From positions 1 to 64,000 of the forward strand of contig NZ_QMEY01000030.1 in the NCBI RefSeq assembly GCF_003315795.1: 64,000 bases of DNA. The letters run 5' to 3'. The number at the start of each line of letters is the position of its first letter. Position 1 is the first letter of the stretch. Shown here piece after piece: positions 15,270 through 24,007 of this stretch. Origin of the DNA: Spongiactinospora rosea (GTDB taxonomy: Bacteria > Actinomycetota > Actinomycetes > Streptosporangiales > Streptosporangiaceae). A program made the translations under genes and the position numbers. The notes beneath the pieces are model-generated. The model saw only the letters and a list, made by a program, of their open reading frames with translations. It was not told the origin of the DNA and did not search any database.

Positions 15270-15639
15270 ATACACGGCCGGCCTGAACATCGCCATGAAG
15301 ATCCCCAAGGCACAGTACGAGGCGACTGTGGCCTTCTACCGCGACACTTTGGGCTTCGACGTCAAGGAAGACGACGTCTCCTACGCTCCGACCGTCTCAC
15401 GAACTCATTCGGTGCAATTCGGACCCAATACCCTGTGGCTCGACTGTGTCGACAACTACAGCCGGCCCGACCTGTGGCTGCAGCTCCACACCGACGACCT
15501 GGACGCGGCGACGAGCGAGCTGGCCGGCATCGGCATCCACCCGTGCGACGAGGTCGAGCCCCTGCAGAACCTCGATTCCCGCACCCACTGGATCAAGAAC
15601 CCGGCCGGTGTCGTACACCTGCTCGCGGAGTCCCGCTGA
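15256..15639 (+). CDS. VOC (glyoxalase/bleomycin-resistance) superfamily protein
   Basis: 127 residues, overlapping the ArsR gene by 14 bases. Two beta-alpha-beta-beta-beta units are visible: AMKIPKAQYEATVAFYRDTLG with FDVKEDD, and LWLQLHTDDLDAATSELAGI ending HWIKNPAGVVHLLAE. VOC members either catalyse metal-dependent reactions (glyoxalase I, dioxygenases) or sequester drugs such as bleomycin. The metal-binding set is not complete by eye (a His in LQLHTDD and a late Glu can be seen), so binding without catalysis is possible. Confidence 0.88.
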   Translation: MSKPEYTAGLNIAMKIPKAQYEATVAFYRDTLGFDVKEDDVSYAPTVSRTHSVQFGPNTLWLDCVDNYSRPDLWLQLHTDDLDAATSELAGIGIHPCDEVEPLQNLDSRTHWIKNPAGVVHLLAESR

Positions 15640-15753
15640 TCCGAAGCCCACGAGCAGGTCACTCGCGCGCGGAACCGCCCGTGGCCGATGTGTCCGGCTC
15701 CGCGCTCGTCCGGCCGGTCGCGAAACGCGGGGCCACCGCGTATGGGTCGTGCT

Positions 15754-17082
15754 TCAGGTCGCGTCTGAGGGGAGGAGTCCGGGGGGTGTCCGGTCGGTGG
15801 CCGCCGTGGTGGCGTCGGCGCGGACGCGGAGCACCGCGGAGGCCCCGAGGAGCGAGATCGCTCCGCTGATGAGGTAGAGGGGGGAGTAGCCGCCGAGCGA
15901 GCTGACGATCAGCGCGGCGAAGAACGGGGCGACGACCTGCGGTGCGGTGAGCGCGATGTGGAACACGCCGAGGTCGCGGCCGGTGTCGCCGTCCGTGGGC
16001 AGGACCAGTGTCGCCAGCGCGAGGTCGACGCCCAGGTACAGGCCCATGGCGAAGGCGCTGATGGCACCGCTGATCAGCGAAGCGGTCCACACCGGCCACA
16101 CGAACGGGATCAGCATCGACCCCGCGCTCGCCAGCCCGGACACGAGCACGAACATCCGGTGGTGCTTGAACCGGTCGACCAGCGGCCCGGCGATGGCGGT
16201 GCCGAGCACGGTGAGCGGGAGCAGGAACGACGAGCCGATCGCGACCGCCTGCGCCGCGGTCATGCCGGGCGGCAGCTTGATGTAGTCCTGCATGATGTAG
16301 AGGTTGAAGCTGCTGACCATGGCGAAGCCGAGATAGAGCACGGCCCGGGAGATGAAGACCCAGCGGTAGTCACGGAACCGCAGGCTGGCGAACGTCTGGC
16401 GCAGTTCGGTGAACACCGGCCGCCGTTCACGGACCTCCGTCGCGACGCTGCGCGCCTCGCGTGTGAGCCAGGCGCTCACCAGTGAGGCGAGCGGCACCAG
16501 AATGGCCAGGAGCAGGTACCCGGTGAAGATCGAATCGACGAAGTAGGCGCCGATCTGCACCCCGGCGATGGCGCCGACAGGCAACCCCAGCCCCTGGATC
16601 GTGCTCGCGAGCCCGTGCCGGTGCGCGGGAATCCGGTCGGGAATCGCCGCGAGGATGACGTTGAGCCCGATGTTCACCAGGGCCTGCATCAGGAACCAGC
16701 CGACGACGAGCCCGGCCACGGTTCCGGCCGAGCCGAGCATCATCAGTGAGCCGGCGGTGCCGAGACCGCCGAAGAAGATCCACGGCGCCCTTCTGCCCCA
16801 CCGGCTCCGGGTGCGGTCCGACAGGATTCCGATGAACGGCGGTACGGCGAACGAGGCGATCGCCGCGATCCCGGTGACCAGAGCGAGCGCGGACGGGGCA
16901 TCGTCGCCGGCGATGAGCCGTACCTGCGTGGGGAGCAGGACCTGGAGAGCCCCGGTGATCGCCGCGTAGGCGAAGACGTTGAGCACGAACATCGCGAGCA
17001 GGATCGGCCACACTCGGACCGTGGGGGCAGGGGTGTCGGCGGGCAGTTGGTCCTGGCGGGGGGCTTGGGGTGTCACGAACAC
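15754..17082 (-). CDS. MFS transporter, probable sugar porter
   Basis: 442 residues with twelve hydrophobic segments. The cytoplasmic loop 2-3 motif is present as GILSDRTRSRWGRRAPWIF, the form seen in glycoside-pentoside-hexuronide and similar carbohydrate carriers. It is divergent from a ROK regulator and near a GH89 alpha-N-acetylglucosaminidase, suggesting uptake of a GlcNAc-containing glycoside or a monosaccharide; this is inference from context. A TATAGT -10-like hexamer (minus strand, 17166-17171) and GAAC/GTTC half-sites lie in the shared upstream gap. Confidence 0.85.
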   Translation of the reverse strand: MFVTPQAPRQDQLPADTPAPTVRVWPILLAMFVLNVFAYAAITGALQVLLPTQVRLIAGDDAPSALALVTGIAAIASFAVPPFIGILSDRTRSRWGRRAPWIFFGGLGTAGSLMMLGSAGTVAGLVVGWFLMQALVNIGLNVILAAIPDRIPAHRHGLASTIQGLGLPVGAIAGVQIGAYFVDSIFTGYLLLAILVPLASLVSAWLTREARSVATEVRERRPVFTELRQTFASLRFRDYRWVFISRAVLYLGFAMVSSFNLYIMQDYIKLPPGMTAAQAVAIGSSFLLPLTVLGTAIAGPLVDRFKHHRMFVLVSGLASAGSMLIPFVWPVWTASLISGAISAFAMGLYLGVDLALATLVLPTDGDTGRDLGVFHIALTAPQVVAPFFAALIVSSLGGYSPLYLISGAISLLGASAVLRVRADATTAATDRTPPGLLPSDAT

Positions 17083-17183
17083 ACCTCCGGGATCGAGGGC
17101 CGTTCCGTCGGGGGGTGGTCACGTCCACCGGGCCGCGGACCGGGCACCGTTCGCATGAGAATCGCACTATAGCCTCCGGCAGC

Positions 17184-17209
17184 CGAACATAATAGTTCGA
17201 TTTTTGAAC
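17184..17209. promoter_or_regulatory. GAAC/GTTC half-site cluster between MFS and ROK genes
   Basis: CGAAC-ATAATA-GTTCG at 17184-17199 is a perfect inverted repeat. A further GAAC at 17206-17209 pairs with the same GTTC across seven bases, giving three alternating half-sites. The cluster sits in the 239-base divergent gap and overlaps where the -35 of the MFS promoter would be. ROK regulators bind such repeats and release them on sugar binding, so this is the likely ROK operator. Confidence 0.55.
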
Positions 17210-17321
17210 GATGGAGAGTGGTTTCACGTTCAGCCCGACCGCGGCGGGGTAACGCATCTTCCGGCCCTGGGGGCCTGGTGGCCGATTTTCATGCAAAGCC
17301 TGGTCGGCCTAGGGTGAAAGC

Positions 17322-18530
17322 ATGACCGACCGTCCACGCTCGCCGCGGATCGAGCCGCCTGCGTCGATCGGCTCCGTGTTCGATCTCATCCGCCGCAGGG
17401 TCGCCACCACCCGGCGGGAGATCTCCCGGCACACCGGGCTCGCGCCGTCCACCGTCTCCCTGCGGGTGGATTCACTCATCGCGGCCGGCCTCGTCGAGGA
17501 GAGCACGAGCGGGCGGGCCACCGGTGGCAGGCAGCCGCGCTCCCTGCGCGTGCGGGGAGACGCCGGAGCGGTCGTGTCGGTCGCGCTCGGCACGCACCAC
17601 TTCCGCCTCGCGGTCGCCGACCTGGTCGGGCGGCTGCTGCAGGTGGCCGAATGCCCGATCGACGTGACACTCGGCCCGGGCGCGGCGATGCGCACCATCT
17701 GGGAACGGACCCTGATCGCGCTCGGTGACGCCCGTATCGGCGTCGGTTCTGTGCGCGGGATGACGCTGGGCGTACCGGCTCCGATCGACTCCCGGCTGGG
17801 CAGCGTGACGTCCTCGGCCCAGCTCCCCGGCTGGGACCAGCAGAACCTCTATGAGCTGATGAAGCAGCACACCGAGCTACCGGTGTCGATCGAGAACGAC
17901 GCGAACCTGCTGGCTCTCGGGGAATTCCGCTCGGTCGCGCCCGGTCTGCGGCACATGCTCGCGGTGAAGGTCGGCAGCCGGATCGGTTCCGGGGTCGTCA
18001 TCGACGGACGGCTGTATCCGGGCGCGAGCGGCGCCGCAGGCGAGGTCAGCCACTCCCGTTCGTCCGGTCGTTCGGCGATCCACTGCTGGTGCGGCACTCC
18101 GGACTGCCTGGAGTCGGTCGCCGGAGGCGCGGCGGTCGTCGCCCGGCTCCGTCAGGAGGGGTACGACATCGGCGAGACCACCGACCTCGTCACCCTCGCC
18201 AGCGCCGGCGACGCGCGCACGATCGAACGGCTGCGTGAGGCAGGTGCGCTGATCGGCGAGGGGTTGTCCTACGTCGTCAACTTCCTCAACCCGGACCTGA
18301 TCACCTTCGGCGGGCAGCTTTCTGTGGTACCGCCGTTCGTCGCCGCGATCCGTGGCGCGGTGTTCCAGCAGTGTCTTCCCGTGGTCACCGATGCGCTCGA
18401 CGTGCGGGTCGGCACCGCCGGCGCCGACGCCGAAATCCTCGGCGGCGTCGACCTGATCCTCGACCGTACGCTGCAGGTCGACGCCATCGACAAGCTCGTC
18501 GCGAGCGGAAGTACCGCTTTCTCCGGCTGA
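17322..18530 (+). CDS. ROK-family transcriptional regulator
   Basis: 402 residues. A winged HTH occupies ~15-75 (DLIRRRVATTRREISRHTGL, STVSLRVDSLIAAGLVEE), followed by the ROK/sugar-kinase-like fold. The conserved ROK zinc-type cluster is visible as HCWCGTPDCLESVAGG, and the ligand Glu/His motif as GAAGEVSHS. The ATP-binding loop typical of true glucokinases is not intact, as usual in regulators of the NagC/XylR type. It is divergent from an MFS permease and precedes GH89 and P450 genes. It probably senses a sugar such as GlcNAc or its phosphate and controls these genes. Confidence 0.92.
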   Translation: MTDRPRSPRIEPPASIGSVFDLIRRRVATTRREISRHTGLAPSTVSLRVDSLIAAGLVEESTSGRATGGRQPRSLRVRGDAGAVVSVALGTHHFRLAVADLVGRLLQVAECPIDVTLGPGAAMRTIWERTLIALGDARIGVGSVRGMTLGVPAPIDSRLGSVTSSAQLPGWDQQNLYELMKQHTELPVSIENDANLLALGEFRSVAPGLRHMLAVKVGSRIGSGVVIDGRLYPGASGAAGEVSHSRSSGRSAIHCWCGTPDCLESVAGGAAVVARLRQEGYDIGETTDLVTLASAGDARTIERLREAGALIGEGLSYVVNFLNPDLITFGGQLSVVPPFVAAIRGAVFQQCLPVVTDALDVRVGTAGADAEILGGVDLILDRTLQVDAIDKLVASGSTAFSG

Positions 18531-18535
18531 CGTGC

Positions 18536-18551
18536 CCGGCGGTTCCGCCGG
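18536..18551. terminator. GC-rich hairpin after ROK gene
   Basis: CCGGCGG and CCGCCGG are separated by TT, starting six bases after the ROK stop. This folds into a compact stem with a four-base loop but has no T-run. It may attenuate read-through into the GH89 gene. Confidence 0.4.
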
Positions 18552-18686
18552 CCCCTGTCCCCTTCCGGGCAAAAGGAGTATCGGAACCGGTCATCAGAGG
18601 CGTTGTTCACACTGTCGCCGCCCCGTGAGGGTTGAGGTACGTGTTCCCGCTGGGCCACGACCCATCCTCGACAGGAAGAACATCTT

Positions 18687-20954
18687 GTGAACGACGTATC
18701 CGCGCACACGGCGGCCACGAGCGCCATTGCGGCCATCCGGCGACTCAGCGGTCTCGCCGCCGACCGCGTCCATGTGGTCGCCGATCCCGACCTCGGGGAC
18801 GGGTTCCGGGTCTGGGCCGCCGACGGGGACCTGCATGTCGAGGCGTCGGGCGCGGGGGCGGCCGTCGCGGGGTACGCCGCGTTCGCCCGCCGGACCGGAG
18901 TGGCCCATGTGTCGCGGTTCGGCACCCGTCCGGTGGACCGTGACCTGCCCGCGGACGTGGTGGTCGAGCGGCGGGCCCGGCTCGGCCTGCGCGTCGCCTA
19001 CAACCTCACGGTGTCGGGGTACACGACCCCGTACTTCGACTGGGACCAGTGGGAAGCCGAACTGGACCTGCTCGCCGCGAGCGGCATCAACGCCGCACAT
19101 GTCACGCTCGGCCAGGAAGCCGTCTACCTGGAGACGTTCACGCGGTTCGGGTACACCGAGGATGAGGTCCTGCAGTGGCTCGGGCCGCCGTCGCACCAGC
19201 CGTGGCTGTGGCTGAACAGCATCCAGAACTTCGGCAGGGGCACGACGCGCGCGCTGGTCGAGAAGCGTGCCGACCTGGCCCGCAAGGTCATCGGGCGCAT
19301 GCGCGAGCTGGACATCACGCCGATCTTCCCGGGCTTCAGCGGCGCCGTCCCGCCGAAGTTCGGCGAGCGCAACGAAGGCGCCCGGGTGGTGCGGCAGGGG
19401 CTCTGGTTCCTGGACGTCGCCGGGCCGGAGCGGCCGGACTGGCTCGACACGACCTCGGACGAGTACGCCGCGGTCGCCGCGACGTTCTACGCGGCGCAAC
19501 GCTCGGCGTTCGGTCCCAGCGGGCTGTGGGCGGTGGACCTGCTGCACGAGGGCGGGACGACCGGCGGGGTCGACCTCGGGGAGGCCGCGCGTGGGGTGCA
19601 GCGGGCCATGATCGCCGCCGACCCGGACTCCACATGGGTCCTGCAGGCCTGGCTCGGCAACCCCCGCCGGGAACTGCTCGAGGCGATCGACCTGTCCCAG
19701 GTACTCGTGCTCGACCTGACCGGTGACGCCGCCGACGCCAACGGCGGCTTCCTGGACGCGAAGTGGGCGCTGGGCATCCTGCCGAACTACGGTGGCCGGA
19801 CGGTGTTGTACGGAGACGTGGCGGCGGTCGCCGCGACGCCGAAGCGCTGGGCCGCGGACGCCGTGGACAATGCGGACGCCGAGCCGTCCCGTCTCACCGG
19901 CCTGACCAACATGGCGGAGGGCCTCGGTAACAACCCGGTGCTGTGGGACCTGTTCAGCGATCTCGCGTGGGCCGACGGCGAGATCGAGATCGGCCCCTGG
20001 CTCGACGAGTGGACGACCGCCCGGTACGCCGCCACCGACGAACACGCGCGCGCCGCGTGGCAGACCCTGATCGAGACCGCCTACGGGCCGTGGCGGCACG
20101 ACGGCACGGCCGCCACTCCGGCCGAGTCGCAGCAGGCCATGGCGGGCAACCCGGTCGATGCGGCCGATTTCGGCAAGGAACTCGCCACAGAGACGCCGTT
20201 CGCGGCGATGAACATCACCGATTCTTCGCTGGACGTCCCCGTCATGCCGGCCGGGAGCACCGATTCGGTGATCGCGGCCATCCCCAGCATGCAGGCCAAC
20301 CAGGCGAGCATGGTGGGGCCGCGTGCGCTGCCCTACCCGGAGGACGCGCTCATCCCCGCCCTGCGGGAACTGCTGGCCGCCGCCGATTCCCTGCACACCA
20401 CGGGGTTCGCGTACGACCTCGCCGACGTCGCCCGCCAGGTGGCCGACGACGCCGCCCGCGCGGGCCTGCGGGCGATCGCCGAGGCGGCCGAGGCGGGCGA
20501 CGTCGGTTCCTACGACGAGCGGGTGGCCGAGTACCTGGAGCTGATCGACGCCCAGGAAGCGGTTCTGCGCACCAATGAGCATTTCCTCCTCGGACGATGG
20601 CTCGACGACGCCCGCGCGTGGGGTTCGACGGCGGAGGAGGGCGACTATCTCGCGGAGGAGGCCAAGCGGCTGCTGACGTCCTGGGGCTATGCGGACTCCA
20701 CCTTCCTGGTCGACTACGGCAACCGCGGCTGGTCGGGCCTGGTCGGCGACTACTACCGCTCCCGGTGGACGGCCTGGCTGGCGCAGATCCGCAACGTCCT
20801 CACCGGGGAGGCCACGACGCCGATCGACTGGTACCGGTTCGCCGACCAGTGGATCCGGGGCGGCACCCGGTACGCGAGCAGCCCGCACGGCGACCTGAGG
20901 ACGGCTGCGAAGGCCGTACTTGAGATCGCCGAACGGCTCACCTCGGCGAAATAG
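18687..20954 (+). CDS. GH89 alpha-N-acetylglucosaminidase
   Basis: 755 residues from GTG 18687 (AGGAAG upstream). The small N-terminal domain is followed by the catalytic barrel with the GH89 signature YNLTVSGYTTPYFDWDQWEA, then AASGINAAHVTLGQEAVY, NSIQNFGRGT and ITPIFPGFSGAVP. The two catalytic Glu expected from human NAGLU (E316, E446) correspond by motif to E288 in DLLHEGG and E411 in TNMAEGLG. The C-terminal helical domain is present. Retaining exo-hydrolysis of terminal alpha-GlcNAc is the known reaction. There is no signal peptide, so it acts in the cytosol on imported glycosides or on an intracellular glycoconjugate. It lies 30 bases before a P450 gene. Confidence 0.88.
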   Translation: MNDVSAHTAATSAIAAIRRLSGLAADRVHVVADPDLGDGFRVWAADGDLHVEASGAGAAVAGYAAFARRTGVAHVSRFGTRPVDRDLPADVVVERRARLGLRVAYNLTVSGYTTPYFDWDQWEAELDLLAASGINAAHVTLGQEAVYLETFTRFGYTEDEVLQWLGPPSHQPWLWLNSIQNFGRGTTRALVEKRADLARKVIGRMRELDITPIFPGFSGAVPPKFGERNEGARVVRQGLWFLDVAGPERPDWLDTTSDEYAAVAATFYAAQRSAFGPSGLWAVDLLHEGGTTGGVDLGEAARGVQRAMIAADPDSTWVLQAWLGNPRRELLEAIDLSQVLVLDLTGDAADANGGFLDAKWALGILPNYGGRTVLYGDVAAVAATPKRWAADAVDNADAEPSRLTGLTNMAEGLGNNPVLWDLFSDLAWADGEIEIGPWLDEWTTARYAATDEHARAAWQTLIETAYGPWRHDGTAATPAESQQAMAGNPVDAADFGKELATETPFAAMNITDSSLDVPVMPAGSTDSVIAAIPSMQANQASMVGPRALPYPEDALIPALRELLAAADSLHTTGFAYDLADVARQVADDAARAGLRAIAEAAEAGDVGSYDERVAEYLELIDAQEAVLRTNEHFLLGRWLDDARAWGSTAEEGDYLAEEAKRLLTSWGYADSTFLVDYGNRGWSGLVGDYYRSRWTAWLAQIRNVLTGEATTPIDWYRFADQWIRGGTRYASSPHGDLRTAAKAVLEIAERLTSAK

Positions 20955-20984
20955 GCCGGATATCAGAGAAAGGCGGTTTGCCGT

Positions 20985-22217
20985 ATGACAACACATCTGA
21001 ACACCCAGGACATGGGATGTCCTTACCAGCATCCGCCGGTGATGCCCACGGACGGCACGCCGTTCCGGCCCTCCCCGCAGTTCGCGCAGTGGCGTGCCGA
21101 GGCGCCGGCGACCCGGATCACCGCCGAGGACGGGAACATCGGGTGGTTCGTCACCGGATATGAGCTGGCCCGCCAGGTGCTCGTGGACACCCGCTTCAGC
21201 ATGTCCGACCGGCGGACCCCGCTGGGACCCACACAACTGCCGATGGGGAAGCCGATCGACGCGGAGAAGGGGCACGCCCTGATGGTGGGCAACGTGCTGG
21301 GTCTCGACCCGCCCCAGCACACGAGGATCCGCCGGGCGGCGGTCGGGCGTTTCTCGGTCCGCGCGGTACGGGGGCAACGGACGGCGATCGGCGAGTTCAT
21401 CGAACGGAGACTCGACGAGATCCTCGCCGCCGGGCCCACCGCCGATCTGTTCGGGGATTTCGCCGTCCCGGTCTCGGTCTTCGCCCACTGCCGGGTCCTC
21501 GGCATCCCGGACGCCAAGGCCGAGGAGTTCGCCGCGATCTTCGCCACCGAGGAACTGCGGTTCGGCGACATGGTGGCGTTCGCGGCCGACGTACTCGACC
21601 TGAAGGCCACCGACCTCGGCGAGGACACGATCAGCGATCTCCTGCGCTCGGAGCTGACCGGACCCGAGCGGCTGGGGATCGCCACGGTGCTGATGGGCTC
21701 GGGACGCGACGCGATCGCGTACATGATCGGGACGATCATGGTGTCGCTCCTGTCGGACACCGGCCAGCTTGAGACCTTGCGGCGCGAGCCCGAGCGCGTT
21801 CCGGCGGCGGTCGAGGAGTTCGTGCGGTTCCACGCGATGTTCGTCTCGACCCATCCGCGAACCGTGGCGGAGGACGTGACCCTGGAGGGGATCGACTTCC
21901 GCAAGGGCGAACCGGTCTGGGTGTCCACGGTGGCCGCCAACCGGGACGGCGAGCGGTTCCCCGACCCGGACACCTTCGATGTGACGCGCGAGGCGTCCGG
22001 CCATCTCGCCTTCGGCCACGGGGTCCACGCGTGCATCGGACAGCAACTGGCCAGGGTGGTGATCGCCGACGCGATCACCCGGCTGCTGGCACGACTGCCT
22101 GCACTGCGCCTGGTCGAGGCCGAACAGCTCGCACCGATGGCGTTCGCCGGTGATCTGCCGACCTACGCGCCGGGGGCCGTCCGCGTCACCTGGGACCAGC
22201 GGCCCGAACGGGGGTGA
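20985..22217 (+). CDS. Cytochrome P450 with unusual I-helix
   Basis: 410 residues. The heme loop LAFGHGVHACIGQQLAR contains the axial Cys350. The ExxR pair is in VEEFVRFH and the C-helix WR-type motif in LDPPQHTRIRR. In the I-helix the usual AGxDT reads GSGRDAIAY: the acidic residue is kept but the oxygen-activating Thr is replaced by Ala. Such P450s occur in natural-product pathways where substrate hydroxyls or other routes deliver protons. It is probably co-transcribed with GH89 (30-base gap) and lies 1.8 kb from the NRPS locus, so tailoring of that product is possible but not shown. Redox partners are not in the window. Confidence 0.9.
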   Translation: MTTHLNTQDMGCPYQHPPVMPTDGTPFRPSPQFAQWRAEAPATRITAEDGNIGWFVTGYELARQVLVDTRFSMSDRRTPLGPTQLPMGKPIDAEKGHALMVGNVLGLDPPQHTRIRRAAVGRFSVRAVRGQRTAIGEFIERRLDEILAAGPTADLFGDFAVPVSVFAHCRVLGIPDAKAEEFAAIFATEELRFGDMVAFAADVLDLKATDLGEDTISDLLRSELTGPERLGIATVLMGSGRDAIAYMIGTIMVSLLSDTGQLETLRREPERVPAAVEEFVRFHAMFVSTHPRTVAEDVTLEGIDFRKGEPVWVSTVAANRDGERFPDPDTFDVTREASGHLAFGHGVHACIGQQLARVVIADAITRLLARLPALRLVEAEQLAPMAFAGDLPTYAPGAVRVTWDQRPERG

Positions 22218-22287
22218 GCGACCTGACCCGGGGGGTGGCCGGATCGGTTCCGGCCACCGGATCACCCGGCGCCACGGACGAGTCTCC

Positions 22288-22944
22288 TCACATTGCCGTC
22301 GCGATGCCGAGCAGCGGATGCTCCGGTGTGCTCGATCGCAGCTCATGAAAGCCGAGGCGAGCATAGAACGCCAATGCCCCCGTGTTCGAGGCGTCGACGC
22401 CCAGGTACAGCGCCGGCACCCCGCGCTCGGCCAGCGCCCCGCGGAACGTGTCGACGAGACGCCTGCCGAGGCCCCGGCCCTGCAGTTCGGGCAGCAGGTT
22501 GATGTGCAGGTGCGCCGGGTAGTCGGCGATCTCGGGGATGCGGGTCACCTCGGGATGCAGTCCCACCCAGACGAGCAGTTCCTCGGTGCTCGTGGGCGCG
22601 TGGCCGGTCGGAGGGCCCGGCTGCGGATGCCTCTCCGCGAACCCGGGCGTCCAGTGCCGTTCCCACCATTCGACGAACGTGGCGGTGTCCGCGACGCCGA
22701 TGACATAGCCGAGGACGCGCTCCCCGTCGTCGACGACGAACGCGAGGTCGGGCGCGAACTCCAGGTACGGCAGTGCGGCCACGTCGGCGACGAGCGTGTC
22801 GTCGGAGTACATCCCCGTCGCGTCGGCGCCGCTCGCCCCCGTACGGAGGCAGACGTCCGCCACATCATCGCGATCGGCGGGCCGGTACGGGCGGATCGTC
22901 AGCCCGCCGGTTCCGCCGAGTTCCGCCTGTGCGACGTCGTTCAT
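22288..22944 (-). CDS. GNAT-family N-acetyltransferase
   Basis: 218 residues. Motif A for acetyl-CoA binding is INLLPELQGRGLGRRLVDTF with the Q/R-x-x-G-x-G/A loop, followed by VPALYLGVDASNTGALAFYA, where the Asn and Tyr of motif B are in place. The extended middle part (WWERHWTPGFAERHPQPG) matches the GNAT subgroup seen next to or fused with hexosaminidase-type enzymes, which would fit the nearby GH89 gene. Substrate unknown. Divergent from an AraC regulator. Confidence 0.85.
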   Translation of the reverse strand: MNDVAQAELGGTGGLTIRPYRPADRDDVADVCLRTGASGADATGMYSDDTLVADVAALPYLEFAPDLAFVVDDGERVLGYVIGVADTATFVEWWERHWTPGFAERHPQPGPPTGHAPTSTEELLVWVGLHPEVTRIPEIADYPAHLHINLLPELQGRGLGRRLVDTFRGALAERGVPALYLGVDASNTGALAFYARLGFHELRSSTPEHPLLGIATAM

Positions 22945-23065
22945 GAATATCGCCGACCTTTCGTACCTGACGCCTGTGTGTTCAGCGTCGGGGATCCGAG
23001 GTCGTGCGACAACGCCGTGGTTTGTCGGAATCGGTACGATCTTTGCCCGATCAGGGAGGGCGTGG

Positions 23066-24007
23066 ATGTCGGTCGTCTACGAGCACCTTGAGCCGCTCTA
23101 CCCGCTCGGCTGGCGGCACTTCCGGCTCCAGGCACCCTGGTTCCCGCCGCGCAGCGGCCACGTCCATCCCGAGTTCGAGCTGACGTACATGGTGCGCGGA
23201 GCAGGCACCCGGGTCATCGGTGACTCGATCGATCAGTTCGAGCCCGGCGACCTCGTACTGATCGGCCCGCATCTGGCCCATATGTACGCATCGATCCCCG
23301 AAGCCGGGCCGATCGAGACGATCGTCGTGCAGTTCACGAGGGACGCTCTCGGCGAGGGGTTCTTCGATCAGCCCGTGTTCGCCGACGTGGCCGCGCTCCT
23401 GGACGCCTCCGCCGACGGACTCCGATTCGCCGAGGTGCCGCCCGCGCTGGCGACTCTCGATGACCTCACACCCGCGGAAAAGACCGTCGCGCTGCTGGAC
23501 GTCCTCGTCACCCTCGGCCGCGGCCCTTACGTGCGGCTCGCCCCCGGCCAGTCCGCGTCCGGCACAGCCATCGCCCGCCGAATCGGGACGATCGTGGCGT
23601 ACGTCCACGAACACTACCGCTCACAGATCACCCTCCAGGGCATCGCCGACGCCGTACGAATGAACCCGAGCGCCACGAGCCGGCTCTTCTCCCGATCGAC
23701 CGGATTCACCCTCACCCGGTTCATCACCGTCGTACGCCTCAACGCCGCGTGCCGCCTCCTGCACGACACAGACCTGCCGATCGCGGCCATCGCGTCCAGA
23801 TGCGGCTTCCCCAACCTCTCGAACTTCAACCGGCGCTTCCGCGAGGTGAAGCACACCACCCCGAAGGCCCACCGCGCACTTCTCAACGCGGGCCAAGGAG
23901 GAGTGCCGTCCCACGAACACCTCCCCGACAGGAAGTGGCCGGGCGGGGTGGAGTGGTGGAGCGCCGGGGGCTCGAACCCTGAACCCACAGATCAGGAGCG
24001 CTTCTGA
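23066..24007 (+). CDS. AraC-family transcriptional regulator with cupin sensor
   Basis: 313 residues from ATG 23066 (AGGGAGGG upstream). The N-terminal cupin includes GHVHPEFELTYMVRGAGTRV and FEPGDLVLIGPHLAH, a possible sugar or small-molecule sensor. The double HTH follows: ITLQGIADAVRMNPSATSRL and LPIAAIASRCGFPNLSNFNR. The last ~30 codons (WWSAGGSNPEPTD) run through a tRNA-like sequence and overlap the convergent PCP gene by 16 bases, so the tail may not be native. It could control the divergent GNAT gene, the sugar genes or the neighbouring NRPS locus. Confidence 0.9.
   Translation: MSVVYEHLEPLYPLGWRHFRLQAPWFPPRSGHVHPEFELTYMVRGAGTRVIGDSIDQFEPGDLVLIGPHLAHMYASIPEAGPIETIVVQFTRDALGEGFFDQPVFADVAALLDASADGLRFAEVPPALATLDDLTPAEKTVALLDVLVTLGRGPYVRLAPGQSASGTAIARRIGTIVAYVHEHYRSQITLQGIADAVRMNPSATSRLFSRSTGFTLTRFITVVRLNAACRLLHDTDLPIAAIASRCGFPNLSNFNRRFREVKHTTPKAHRALLNAGQGGVPSHEHLPDRKWPGGVEWWSAGGSNPEPTDQERF
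23953..24003 (-). other. tRNA 3'-half-like sequence at the edge of the NRPS locus
   Basis: Read on the minus strand the segment ends GGGTTCGAGCCCCC GGCGCTCC ACCA, with a T-loop TTCGAGC, a stem with one mismatch and an encoded CCA-like end. The preceding GATCAG...CTGATC hairpin has an eight-base loop, not a proper anticodon arm, and no 5' half is present. It may be a decayed tRNA 3' end left by an integration event. It is not called a functional tRNA. Confidence 0.3.

Noticed and set aside
18594..22364. Long minus-strand open frame (over 1200 codons)
   Set aside because: Antisense to the GH89 and P450 genes, which have clear motifs; no protein-like pattern.
23953..24003. Functional tRNA gene on the minus strand
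   Set aside because: No 5' half, an eight-base anticodon loop and a mismatched T-stem; kept only as a tRNA-like remnant.
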